Source: Akebia trifoliata
Taxonomy: Eukaryota > Streptophyta > Magnoliopsida > Ranunculales > Lardizabalaceae
NCBI GenBank assembly: GCA_017979445.1
Contig: CM030710.1
Span: 14,060,248 to 14,124,247, forward strand
Reading direction: 5' to 3'
Length of the DNA stretch: 64,000 nucleotides
Part shown: positions 48,903-60,819 of the stretch, one piece after another
Layout of the letters: each line of letters starts with the position of its first letter
How positions within the stretch are numbered: the stretch's first letter is position 1
Made by a program: the position numbers and the translations under genes
The notes under the pieces: model-generated
Database searches by the model: none
What the model was told of the DNA's origin: nothing
What the model saw: only the letters and a program-made list of their open reading frames with translations

Positions 48903-50643
48903 TGAAAGCGCCCTCGATCCGCGGGGTGCGCGGATCCGCTTTTGACCCTTGAGGTTTGGGAGTCGCCACCTAGTTATTACGGTCTAGGAACCAAATTGAC
49001 CCTACAAGGGATAAAAAGAACTAATCTACTATAGAAATCTGAACCCGGGGATCATGTTACGGGGTTGGAAGGTGTTAGGCACCAACCCCGCCCGGCCAAT
49101 GCCGGTCTCTACTTATCCCAAATAGATCTACATTGCTAATGATAAACCTAGATTAAAAAAAAAAAAAAAATTACCTTTGATCTGCAAAAGTGTTATTCCC
49201 TCAGATCTGGTTAGAATGGCTCCTTGTACCGTATTCCTTACTTCGTTCTATCTCCGGATCTGATTCCTGATCTCCGAGGTAAGGCATCTCCTTCTTGGAT
49301 CTGAGTGCTTCAAATTTGTTGTGGATTTTTGGAATGTTTTTTAGAGGTTTTTGGATGTTTTTTAGGCTAAAATCGGAGTAGGGGTGTTAGGGAAGGAGTT
49401 GGGGCTCCAAAATTAGGGTTTTGGGGAGGCTATGGAGGCTTCTTTACCTACTTTTCCTAGGATTTTTTCTTTGATACGAAAATAGGGTGTGGAGGCTCCT
49501 ATTTATAAAGTTTTTAGAAGCATTAGGGTTTGATTAGGGTTTCTTTTAGGGTTTTGACTTAGTCTTTAGGGTTTTAGGGTTTTGACTTTAGTCTTATGAG
49601 ATTGACTTGATTAATTTTAGATTAGGGTTTGGATTTAGGGTTTTGACCTTAGTCTTATGAGATTGACTTGATTAGTTTAGATTAGGGTTTTAATTTAGGG
49701 TTTTGACTTTAGTCTTATGAGATTGACTTTAATTTTGACTTCAGTCTTGCTTGATTGACTTTAATTTTGACTTCAGTCTCACTTGATTGACCTTGACTTC
49801 AGTCTTGCTTGATTTACTTTTATTTTGACTTTGGTCTTATTTGATTGACTTTAGTCTTGCTTGATTGATTTTAAATTTTTGGAGAACCCCTTTCTATTAT
49901 ATCTTTAATTCTTTGGACCCCCAAATGGAGGGGTCCTTAAAGAAATATCCCACGAACCCTCAACAATTTTGCCTGAGAGTCCAATTAATCGATTTTTTAG
50001 GTTCAACTTTTTAAATTAATTTCATTAATGTTTCACTTTAATTATTTAATGTTTTATTTACTAATTTCGAATTTTTTAATTATGAAAATTATGAAATTAC
50101 CGTTTTGCCCTCGGAGAGGATTTTTAACGTTTTAAGTCGTTTTTCAATGTTCCAAGATGTTTTGGAATCAGTTTTTCGTAAGGAATTCAATGGGAATGTT
50201 GGTTTTTTTCATTTATGAAGTTTTTTGCATGAAATGATCGTGAACTTTATGAGGGGTATTTTCGTAATTTTGTCAAATTTTGTGAAAATTGGCGAAGTGG
50301 TTTACTTGGTTTCGATTTATTGTTTTATGTGTTTGAGTGGGTTTTCTAAGCGTAATTCAGGCTCTAGAGTTGTTTTGATGTTAGGGGTATTTTGGTAATT
50401 TAGTGATTTTTATCGTGAAGCTTCTTTTTTATTTGCAAGATGATGATTTCTATGTTTCTGGGGTCGTATTTTCCTAGCGTAGCGTGGTTTCTAAGTTTTG
50501 CCAGTTCGAGATACCTCATCCAGATTTCTGAAACATATCTGGTAACAAAATAAAGCATTGGAATAGACATCCATCATTGGGAACCTTTGCGATCGGGTCG
50601 ACGACTTAACTAATCAGGCGGATGCAAAAATGGGGTGTTTACA
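48903..50643 (-). repeat. LTR D: solo LTR inside E
   Basis: TGAAAGCGCC to GGGGTGTTTACA in + coordinates, with no PBS or PPT beside it. Flanks are ACAAC (48898-48902) and ACAAT (50644-50648), a 5-bp duplication with one mismatch. TATA box at 49499-49507 (minus) and some 14 TTGAC(C/T) boxes at 49552-49870. Confidence 0.82.
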
Positions 50644-52087
50644 ACAATGTCAACGCCAAATCAATCATCAGAATATCTCAACATTTCCCAGTTGTTCTTT
50701 GAAGATCACAGTGCCTCAGTCATACCGGTTGTAAGCAATGTCTCAGTCCTCAGTCATAATCAAACCCGTTCTGGGTAGTCTTGAGTTTTCATGAGTCATT
50801 TGGGTCAGTTCGAGTCCCTTTCTTTCAGCAAGATCATGTCTTCTTTTCAAGTTGACTCTTTTTTCTGTTGAGTCAAGTTAGTTTGTCGAGTCATAGAGGT
50901 ATTTGTCACCCCATCTGAATTTGATTGGATAACGAAAATTTTGAATACCTCGAGCGCATTAACGAATTAACTACTAATCCAGCTTCAAGGATATATTTTT
51001 TTCCTGAGCAAGAAAGATAAGGGTCGGGCTCAACAACTTTCAATCAGAAAGTAAAGGTTATTTACCTCGAAATAGAAAATAATTCCTAAAGAGATTCAAA
51101 TAGAAACCATCCTCTCCCTAGAGGAACACAAGGGGATAATGAGTTTTCTCAGAAATTTCAAAAGACTTGTTCACGTGGGTCTATGAGGATATGTTAGGTG
51201 CAAGCTTGGGTGTTGTTCAACATGGAATGGATACTCGTCCGATGAGATGAAAATATCGATAGAGATGTTATAAAATGTATCAGTGCTACCCTCACTACAT
51301 CTTGAGTTGCAAATCACATATTATCAGTCAATATGGGAGTACCTTTTGAACTGATCTCTAATGATGGGTCATACTTCAAAGTCAAGGATTACTCTGTGTT
51401 CAAAGTTTAAAGATCCGGCATCACAAATCATCCCCCTATCGTTTTCAAATTAATGGAGCGGTTGAGGCAGCTGGTAAGAGTCTCAAGATAATCATCGTGA
51501 AAATGTGTCAATCGCACCAAGATTGGTTAGAGAAGCTATCATTCACATTTTGGGTGTATCGTACTTCAATATAGTTTTTCATATGGAAGAAATCTTACCA
51601 GTGAAAATGGAAATCCCATATCTCAAGGTCTTGATGGAAAGTCAATTGTTAAAAGTAGACTAGGTATGTCATGGGTACGAAGAACTAAACTTAATTGAAG
51701 AAAAACAGCTTAGAGTTATGTACCACGTGCAAACTTATCAAAGAAAAGTCAACGCAGACTAGAAAGTCAAAGTTGTTACCTACAAGCTAGGGATTTAACC
51801 ATCAGACTTCACAAAAAAAATTAAGCACCCCTCATCGATCATAGGAGGAAGTTTGAACCTAAATGGAGAGATTCATTCATCAGTAAGGGAAACACTACCT
51901 TGGAAAGCCATCAAACTTCAAAATTGAGCACCCCTCCTCGCCTAGAGGGAAGTTCAAACCAAATTGGGGAGGTCCATTCATCATCAAAGAAATATTACCA
52001 GGAAAAGCTGTTAGGCTTCAAGATCATGATGGAATCGAATTACCAGAACCGACCAACCTTGAGCAAATCAAATGGTACTACATTTAA
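50644..52087 (+). pseudogene. E pol remnants (linker, start of RT, integrase)
   Basis: 50644-51260 follows the pro-RT linker of N1 (from about 12195, TTGAAGATCACAGTG) to the start of RT. At about 51265-51290 it jumps into the middle of integrase (counterpart of 15220). 51290-51900 is the decayed DDE region, with a local duplication of the C-terminal module. 51900-52087 keeps WGGSIH-like and LLGFKIMM-type shifted frames equivalent to N1 15800-15951. Many stops; no function possible. Confidence 0.78.
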
Positions 52088-52483
52088 GGAAGCCATCTTT
52101 GAGCGAATCAATCCTCATATTACCCAGTTACCTAGTTCAACATACCATTTCTCAACCCCTTTGCAGCCTTTTCGAAAAGAAAAATTATGCCTTTTTTCTT
52201 TCTCAACCCGATCACCTAACCTAGGGGAGGGAAAATTCGAACTACGTTTTGGTCTGATCCCAAAATTTTGGGGTACGTAGGCAACCTGAGAAGTTACTTC
52301 AGGCCCGATCACATCAAAATAAAAAAAAATCTATTTCCCCACACAATAAAAAAATCAAGAAAAAATTTAAAAAAAAAGAAAAATATCTTCAAAATGGGGA
52401 AGAAAATTTAAAGCAAAGTAAAAGAAATGTCACACAAGGGGCATTCGAGTTTTTGAGCCTCAAAATCCCTTTATTTTTATACT
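52088..52483 (+). other. E 3' untranslated stub
   Basis: Matches N1 15955-16310 (TCATATTACCCAGTTACC and TTTGAGCCTCAAAAT blocks) and stops abruptly at 52483, before the hairpin array, where LTR F starts. Confidence 0.8.
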
Positions 52484-53046
52484 TGAAAGCGCTCTCGATC
52501 CGCGGGGTGCACGGATCCGCTTTTGACCCTTGAGGTTTGGGAGTCGCCACCTAGTTGTTAAGGTCTAGGAACCAAACTGACTCTAAAAAAGGCAAACTAA
52601 TCTATGAAAGAGAAAAAAAAGTCCAGGGATCACGTTACGGGGTTGGAAGGTATTAGGCACCAACCCCGCCCGGCCAAAGCCGGTCTCTACTAACTTTCCA
52701 AGTAAATCACATTGCTAAAAACCTAGATAGAAAAAAAAATAAAAAAATCTAATACTTTTCCAATAGCAAGGATTTTGCTCCCTCAGATCTGACAAAAAGA
52801 GCTCCTTGTACCGTACTCCCTTGCTTCGTTCTTTCTCCAGATTTGACTTCGGATCTCCGAGATTAAGGTATCTCCTTATTTTTGGATTTGAACTCTTCAA
52901 ATTTATTACGGATTTGGGAGTGTTTTTGGAGGGCTTTTAGGTGTTTTCTAGGCTAAAATTGAAAGAGGGATGTTAGGTAAGGAGTTGGGGCTCCAAAACC
53001 AGGGTTTATGGGAGGCTAGGGGGGCTTTTAGACCTACTTCTCTTAG
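52484..53046 (-). repeat. LTR F: truncated 3' LTR of Y
   Basis: TGAAAGCGCT at the left edge, then the same sequence as LTR C 58169-58734 with few differences, ending at CTTCTCTTAG where it joins gag-leader sequence. The shared TAG at the junction is a 3-bp microhomology. Confidence 0.85.
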
Positions 53047-53286
53047 AAGGTGGACGCTTGAGTTTGGGCGCAATGATAATTCTATATGACCCCATCAAAG
53101 GTAGATTCAGTCAATTTCAGTATTACCCCCTTGATAACATTTTTAAGAATCATTTTATTGAGGTTTGTGCACCAATCCATTAATTAATCCATTCACACAA
53201 TAAGTATTTGAAAAGAAGATATTTATTCAAAAAGAAATATAGTTTTATTGAAAATGATTGACAATATGTTCTTATTAAAACATCTT

Positions 53287-54468
53287 TCAACAAATTTGAT
53301 TTGAACTATTTGTACATGGACGCTTGGCTTTGTCTTGATGGTCATCAGGATTGCTGTCAGGCTTGACCCTCTTGGCTCTAACAACTGGCTCTTTGAATTC
53401 TGCTGGTCCGTCTGGATACCCTAAGGTGCGTTTGTTCCAAGCTTTCTCAATGAGGTGTACTAACTTTTCAGTCAAAGGCTCGGGGGAAAAGAAAGCTTTG
53501 GGTTGAGGTAAGGATAACTCTATGGGTACATCATACTGTTCTGGGATCAAATTAGGATGGTAAAAAGATGTTTCTTCTAAACCGATCAGACGGACATAGT
53601 AGGATCCTTTGGTTCCTAGAATGGGGGGATCAGTCATCCACCAAGGACATCTTAAATCGATATGACGGGCTAAGCGAGAGTCTAACCATTTACTCCAGGC
53701 TTTGACTGAGTTGTGACGCACTAACAGGTTTCTCTTGGAAAAGTGTTCTGGCCCATATTCGAGGTTTGAGGGAACATCTACAATCTTGAGACGATCACAA
53801 AGCCACATATAGAGTAAGTAGGGGCTTCCTTTGAAGCTTTCCCGCTCACCATTTTTTATGGCATCTAGACCTGAGAAAGTTTCAGCTAAGATGAGGGGTA
53901 CTGGGTTGGCTTTCCTCGAGAGTTGAGAGGCTATATCTATGAAGGAGTCAGGGATAGTTTGGCCATCACTATTAGAGGTCAGTATGTATTGGGCTATGAT
54001 TCCTAAGCATAATCGATAGTCTCTAGTGGCTCGCCAGGCTTCGGGTTTTACATTGATAGGATGACTGCGGAAGCGATACGGGCCCAGTAAAGGTACTAAA
54101 TCCAGTCTTCCGTAATGGATTAGGGCCTTGGCTTCTTCTTTGGAAATATTCAATCCTGTGGCGAGGGCACCAGAATATCCGGTCTTCAATGAGGGCCTGA
54201 CTAGAGGTCCTGAAGTGGATATCCCCATAATACCACAAAAATCCTCGTGAGTAGGGCACAAGTTTATACGCCCAATGTGGAATATGTGAAGGTAGGGGTT
54301 CCATCGTTTAGCCATAGCATGTAAGAGGTTCCAGTCTATCTAAAACTCATGGAAGTAAAGAGCACTCCTCAACATGAATCTCCCAAAATTGATCTTCTCT
54401 ACAGGGTGCATTCCTATGACGGTTGTTTTAACTAACTGATCGATTGGGTTATCGCCGGCGGCTAACAT
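53287..54468 (-). pseudogene. Y ORF1, nearly intact (one nonsense codon)
   Basis: The start is ATG at 54468, conserved with N1 7855. A TAG at 54340-54342 replaces a Glu codon seen in N1. Downstream 342 codons (53287-54315) are open. No signal peptide or membrane segment. Central hydrophobic-helical part (LGIIAQYILTS, LLYMWLCDRLKI), then CPWWMTDPPILGTKGSYYVR and a basic tail (KRVKPDSNPDDHQDKAKRP). Resembles the DUF7745-type proteins as I recall them. Role unknown, but conservation across N1, Y and weakly H1 shows it is a real element gene. It follows a TTTTCC-rich leader end. Confidence 0.8.
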
Positions 54469-57400
54469 CCTGGTTTGACACAAAAGGGGATTTTAGTACT
54501 CTTCCAAGGTCCATGTAAAAGATCAATTTTTTATTTTCTTTTGGAAAATCTTGTTCTTATGGAAAATATTTTTTGGAAAATATTTTTTCTTGGAAAACAT
54601 TTTTTCTAGAGAACACTTTTTTTTTTTTTTTTGGAAAACTTTCTTTTCTGGAAAATATTTTATTTTTCTTCTTTGAAAATTCAATTTCCCTTTTGATTTG
54701 AATGGCCCGGTCCATCATGATTGTTGGATCGAGGTGGACTGGGTCATTATTGTAAACGAATGAATTCTTTACTGGGTCGGTGCACCCATTTTAATTTTCA
54801 AAAACAACATTTGATCCTTGAGGACAATCATACACTCTAATCTACACCATTCACATCACTCACATACATTCATCAATCAACGGGCTCCATTCAATAAACA
54901 ACCCAGGAACACCCACGATAAGTTCGAGTCGTGACCTAATGGGAAGGTTTCTAGACTCTAAGCTTACTACGTGCAATGCATTTTTGTCTGGCCACCCTTG
55001 CCCAAGCACACCTATATACCTTTCGATACGTGGTGACTTGGTTTGATATACCGTATAGGTGATAATCTAAAACCTCAATTCACTTCTCTGAAGCCAAAAA
55101 TAGCCAGTTTGATCTCCAGTTGAGAGGTGGCGCACAATGCTGAGCAAGGGCCCACTTAAATACCTCTCGTCTAGAATAGACGTAGTCTATCCCCCTCGTA
55201 CAGTAGGGTACAGCGGGGCAAGATCTTGCTTAGGCACCGGTTTTGACCAAGAAGTGCAATTGATATACTTAGATTATCTTTTATACCTATGGGTACGAGT
55301 CAAGAGTTGTAGCTTTCATAAATGGTTTGGCATCCCACGAGGGGACCGACCACGTACTAGTACTACGTTGGCAATCGGGACATGTGACTGTGTGGCTCAC
55401 AATAGGACAAAGGCTCAGGTCGCTCCAGCTTGGGTGCATCAATATATCTCTCAGAATCACCTGATCAGACGGTATTAATGCCCCCAGTTTGATATACCCT
55501 AAGGTACGTGACTGGAGTTGTGGGTTTCATGAATGACGTCGCATCTCCGAAGAGACCAGGCCACGCACTAGTGCCACGTTGGCTAAATGGGACGTGTAAG
55601 TGCTCAAAACAGTAAACGTGCATGTGGTGTGTGCAAAACAGGGTGGGGTGTGCCCGGGGCCTTTTTCAAACAAATGGGCCCATGGCCCTGATCATGCCAT
55701 CATACATTTAATCAAAACCAAAATCATTCAAATCATATGAATATTCAATCAAGATCACATTATTCCCATCACATAAGCACATTAACATTACGATCAACAT
55801 CAATCATGTATCTCAAGCAAGATCATGGCATGTTAGAAGGGTGATTAACATAAACTAATGATATGGTCCGATTTAAGATCTAAACATGCACATCACCTTC
55901 ATACATCGATCATGGTAAATTAATCAATAAATATGGCATATGATAATGAATTAAATCCGATCATTGCAAAAAACATGATTTTGTAATTTTTATAGTCCAA
56001 CAAAAGGTTATTTTGAGTAATCTAAAATATTTCGAGATTCCTAAAACATTGAGCCGCTAATAGGATAATGATAGTTGAAGTGTGGGGCGATGCATCCTCT
56101 TTTTTTTTTTTTTTTTTTAAATACATTGATTCTTATTTTTTCAAACAAAAACCAAAACCTTTATTTAACCAATTGATTTTTAAAAAAAAACTAGAAAAAC
56201 CATTACCAAAAATAAATCAAAACAAAGCACAACCCAAATCCGAGTGATAATTGGTGTGCCAACCAATAAAAACCCAAAAAAGAAAAGCTTAAAATCAACC
56301 TCAAGGCTGCCCATAAATCGATTATTGATTTATTTATTTATTTTAACTCCTTTTATATTTCTGATCTTGTTTTGAGAGGAAATAAAATAAACAAATCAAT
56401 TTGATCACAGAAAACCCTTCTTCACCATTCACAACCTTATGACACATTCGACAGTTGCAGCAATTTACGATCAACATCACCAATAATAAGGCCGAATCCA
56501 AGATCTCCAAGTTCGAAATAAATTTCGTTCAACCTTAGGACTGTTCCACAGTGGTGGTTACATGAAACATTCAACGTCTGCTACTCATTCATACTGGAGA
56601 TTTTGCCAAAGAAAAATAGTAACAGATCGAACAAGAAACAATGAGTTTCTTCTGCTAGATCAGAACGAGCAGAAAGAAAATGTCTCATAATCCAAACGCA
56701 GAACAGATGGGTTTTATTTTTTTTTCTAAAAAAATCACAGAGAAAGCTCAAGCAAAGCTTGAATCGAATCTCTAAAGCTTTGAAAATCGTTGGCAACCAA
56801 CAAAATCTCTCATGGAAACCACATTGCAGATTTTTTTTTAAAAAAACGCTGAGACTTACAATACCACACAATGTTCCTTCGGCAGAAAACTCCCATGTTC
56901 TCTCGATTGATCGAAGATTCTTGTAGCCAGGGGATGTGAAGTTATAGAACTTTCAAATCGATAAGGCTTGAGAGAGTAAGTCGATCGATTTCTGATTAGA
57001 ACCAGTCGATTCTCGTTGAAGAAGACGAAGTTTGAATAAATCTGTGGAGGGTCCATCGACTTGGAGCTCCATGTTTAACCATCGAAGGAACATGGTAATT
57101 TTCTGAGATCAGAAGTCGATCAAATGTCGATCGATCACAGCCGTGAACAATCACAGCCGATCGGCTTGGACCAGCGATCATGAGGACGAAACAGAAAAAA
57201 AAACGATTGAAAAATCCTTTAAATCGAATCGATTCTTTCAAACACTATACTTTGAATCAGGAGGAATCAATGATTTTCATCAAGATTAAAATTGATTGGG
57301 CTGAAATTTGAGCCGATATATCAGAGAGAGGAGTTCGCTCTCTGTTAAAGACATTGAATCATCTTAAGAAGATGATGTGGGTAGAGAAAAAACTGATTTT

Positions 57401-58148
57401 TCTTATAGCACACCACTCAAACCAGCAGTGTTAGTGAGGTGTGAAAAACGCAATAATAACACTTTACCCCGGACACCCCCACCCAATAACCGATTTAAAA
57501 CAAAAGATAGGTGTTGTTCACACCTACAGCACCCTTTTAAGAATCAAAACAGTAGAATTAACAGAAGCTAAAAAAAAAAATTCCTCTTCTCTTTTTTATT
57601 ATTTTTTTATTTTTTTTGCTTTGCTTTTCTTCTTGCTATCAATGGACAGCACAGTCCCTCTATCAAAGCAACACAATCACAATAATAAAAAATAAGAATA
57701 AAAAATAAAAATAAATAAATAAAAAACTACCACACACCTACAGAAATTAATCGAAAGATTTTTTTTTTATTTTTTTTGTTTTTTAAAAAACGTTTAAACA
57801 TAACCAACGCGTGCCTCAAAAAAGGAAAAAAATCGGCGATCTCCCTACTTCAACCACCATTAATCCATTAATAACCTCAACCTTTTGGAATTTTGCATCA
57901 TTTAGAATTACCATAAACAACCTTCAATTGGATATAAAACATAATAAATAATGTTTGATTGAATCACAACAATAATATGCCAAAATATCAAAGTCCAAAC
58001 ACATACGCAATAATTGAACTGGAATACCAACAAATTGATAAAATAACCAGCTAATCAAACTAAAAAAAATAAATGAATGAATAAAAACATTCTAGGCCAC
58101 TTTTAACAACGCTCCCATACTTGGGGTTTTTCAAGTTTGATCCTCAAT
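54469..58148 (-). other. Y leader
   Basis: About 3.7 kb homologous to the N1 leader in reverse, with TTTTCC-rich stretch 54540-54670, ~210-bp repeat region 54960-55690 including the plus-strand frame 55137-55478, T run 56100-56118 and A/T homopolymers. No sense gene seen. Frames at 56581-57241 have no recognisable domains. Confidence 0.75.
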
Positions 58149-58167
58149 GTCCCCAGCAGAGTCGCCA
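58149..58167 (-). other. Y primer-binding site, TpG variant
   Basis: Minus strand TGGCGACTCTGCTGGGGAC. It differs from N1's PBS at two neighbouring positions, and both look like alternative decay products of the CpG in the tRNA-Arg match (CCG to CTG here, CCG to CCA in N1). Confidence 0.82.
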
Positions 58168-58168
58168 C

Positions 58169-59888
58169 TGAAAGCGCCCTCGATCCGCGGGGTGCGCGGA
58201 TCCGCTTTTGACCCTTGAGGTTTGGGAGTCGCCACCTAGTTGTTAAGGTCTAGGAACCAAACTGACTCTAAAAAAGGCAAACTAATCTATGAAAGAGAAA
58301 AAAAAGTCCGGGGATCACGTTACGGGGTTGGAAGGTGTTAGGCACCAACCCCGCCCGGCCAAAGCCGGTCTCTACTAACTTTCCAAGTAGATCACATTGC
58401 TAAAAACCTAGATAGAAATAAAAATAAAAAAATCTAATACTTTTCCAATAGCAAGGATTTTGCTCCCTCAGATCTGACAAAAAGAGCTCCTTGTACCGTA
58501 CTCCCTTGCTTCGTTCTTTCTCCGGATTTGACTTCGGATCTCCGAGATCAAGGTATCTCCTTATTTTTGGATTTGAACTCTTCAAATTTATTATGGATTT
58601 GGGAGTGTTTTTTGAGGGCTTTTAGGTGTTTTCTAGGCTAAAATTGAAGGAGGGATGTTAGGTAAGGAGTTGGGACTCCAAAACCAGGGTTTATGGGAGG
58701 CTAGGGGGCTTTTAGACCTACTTCTCTTAGGGTTTATGATTTGATACGAAAATAGGGTGTGAGCACCCCTATTTATAGATTTTTTTTAGGGTTGATTTAG
58801 ATAGAGTTAGTGTTTAATTAGAGTTGTGTTTTAGTTAGACTTGTTTTAGGTAGAATTGTGTTTTAATTAGAATTGCTTTAGGTAGAATTATTTTTAAGTT
58901 AGAACTCTATTAGATAGAGTTAATATTTAATTAGAACTCTATTATGACTTTTGGTCTTATTTGATTGACTTTTAATGTTTTGACTTTAGTCTTAATTGAT
59001 TGACTTTTAATATCTTGACTTCAGTCTTGCTTAATTGACTTTAATTTTGACTTTAGTCTCACTTGATTGACTTTAATACCTTGACTTCAGTCTTGCTTGA
59101 TTTACTTTTAATTTTTGGAGAACCCCCCTCTAAAATATCTTTAATTCTTTGGACCCCCAAATGGAGGGGTCCTTAAAGAAATATCCCACGAACCCTCAAC
59201 AATTTTACTTGAAAGTCCGATTGATCGATTTTTTAGTTCCAATTTTTAATTAATTTCATTAATGTTTCACTTTAATTATTTAATGTTTTATTTATTAATT
59301 TCGAATTTTTTTAATTATGAAAATGTGAAATTACCGTTTTACCCCCGGAGAGGACTTTTCACGTTTTAAGTCAGTTTTTAATGTTCTAGGATGTTTTAGA
59401 ATCGATTTTTCATAAGAAAATCAATGGAAATATTAGTTTGTGTCATTTATGAAATTTTTTGTGTGAAATGGTCGGGAACTTTATAAGGGGCATTTTCATA
59501 ATTTTGTCGAATTCTGTTAAAATTGGCGAAATGATTTATTTGGTTTCGATTTATTATTTTGTGTTCGAGAGAGTTTTCCTAAGCGTAACGTAGGCTCTAG
59601 GGTTGTTTTGAGATTAGGGGTATTTTGGTAATTTGGTCAATTTTTAGTGATTTTTATCGTGAAGCTTTTTTTTGTCTAAAAAAATGATGATTTCTATGTT
59701 TCTGGAGTCGTATTTTCCTAGCGTAGCGTGGTTTCTAAGATTTTGTCAGTTTGAGATACCTCATCCGGATTTCTGAAACATATCTGGTAACAAAATAAAG
59801 CAATGGAATACACATCCATCATTGGGAATCATTGCAATCGGGTTGACGAGTTGATTAATCAGGCGGATGCAAAAATGGGGTGTCTACA
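58169..59888 (-). repeat. LTR C: shared LTR between Y and X
   Basis: TGAAAGCGCC to GGGGTGTCTACA in + coordinates, 1720 bp. A PBS lies on its left (58149-58167) and a PPT on its right (59889-59901), so it is the 5' LTR of Y and the 3' LTR of X. TATA box at 58769-58777 (minus), eight TTGACT boxes at about 58970-59090. Confidence 0.9.
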
Positions 59889-59901
59889 GATGCCCCTCTT
59901 T
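59889..59901 (-). other. Polypurine tract of X
   Basis: Minus-strand AAAGAGGGGCATC next to LTR C, identical to N1's. Confidence 0.8.
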
Positions 59902-60164
59902 GGCAGAGGGTTGAAGCAAACTAGATAGCAAATCTATTTTGGTAGATAGTGCGATATCTGAATGCCAAAGCTAATGACAGTTCATTTTGCAGCCTGATTT
60001 AGCATTTCGTCAAGGTGTTCGGATCCTTGAGGGTAAAGCTCTCCCCGAATCAAAAGGTTGTCAGGTCCTTGAGCGCAAACTCTCACTGACGGTGTCAGAT
60101 CCTTGAATTTTAGAAAATTCTCTTTGACTGATGTAGCAACTGTGCAAGTGTGTGATTTAAAATC

Positions 60165-60242
60165 TGAGCATAATCTAAGTATAAACTGAGCATAATTTGA
60201 ATATAAACTGAGCATAAACTGAATATAATCTGAGCAAAAACT
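60165..60242 (-). repeat. Short repeat derived from the 34-bp satellite
   Basis: Degenerate TTATGCTCAG-type units on the minus strand, equivalent to N1 17878-18050. Confidence 0.7.
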
Positions 60243-60819
60243 GAGCATAATTCCGAGCAAACCCTCGGCGGAATCTGAGCATAGTTCTGAGAAAACCCTC
60301 GATGGCATCTGAGCATAGTTCGGAGAAAACCCTCGGCGGTAACTGAGCATAGTTCCGAGAAAACCCTCGGCTGTATCTGAGCATAGTTTCGAGAAAACCC
60401 TCGGCGGTATCTGAGCATAGTTCCGAGAAAACCCTCGGCGGTATCTGAGCATAATTCTGAGAAAACCCTCGACGGTAACTGAGCATAGTTCCGAGAAAAC
60501 CCTCGGTGATAACTGAGCATAGTTCCAAGAAAACCCTCGGTGGCATCTGAGCATAGTTCCGAGAAAACCCTCGACGGTATCTGAGCATAATTCCGAGAAA
60601 ACCCTTGGCGGCATCTGAGCATAGATCCGAGAAAACCCTCGGCGATACCTGAGCATAGTTCCGAGAAAACCCTCGGCGGTAACTGAGCATAGTTCCGAGA
60701 AAACCCTCGACGGCATCTGAGCATAGTTCCGAGAAAACCCTCGGCGGTACCTGAGTATAGTTCCGAGAAAACCCTCGGCGGTAACTGAGCAAAATCCAAG
60801 ATAACCCTTGGCGGTAACT
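60243..60819 (-). repeat. 34-bp tandem repeat, 17 units
   Basis: Sixteen 34-bp units and one of 33 bp, each starting GAGCATAGTTCCGAGAAAAC in + coordinates. Minus-strand core CCGAGGGTTTTCTCGG. Long frames in all three minus phases (for example 59982-60716 and 60175-60951) are shadows. Homogeneous compared with N1's array. Confidence 0.92.

Larger units (their letters stand above)
43365..52483 (+). mobile_element. E: deleted Tat/Ogre-like element
   Basis: 5' LTR 43365-45110, PBS 45112-45130, leader to about 48700, gag start remnant, opposite-strand solo LTR D (48903-50643), pol fragments, 3' untranslated stub ending at 52483 where LTR F begins. ORF1 (N1 7855-9006) is absent, gag-pro is missing (N1 about 9300-12190), and RT to mid-integrase is missing (N1 about 12910-15220). 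No 3' LTR of its own remains. It could not encode any complete protein. Confidence 0.85.
52484..59888 (-). mobile_element. Y: internally deleted Tat/Ogre-like element
   Basis: Minus orientation: LTR C (5'), PBS, leader, ORF1, first ~100 bp of the gag leader, then a direct junction at 53044-53046 into LTR F, whose 5' half is missing. The remaining parts of LTRs C and F are almost identical by eye, so Y is young. Gag-pol is absent. Y shares LTR C with element X. Confidence 0.82.

Noticed and set aside
56581..57241. Minus-strand frames in the Y leader
   Set aside because: Same orientation as the element, but frames overlap, lack domains, and the N1 and E counterparts do not keep them open.
60243..60819. 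Regular short direct repeats resembling a CRISPR array
   Set aside because: Units are contiguous without unique spacers, inside a plant retrotransposon; no cas genes.
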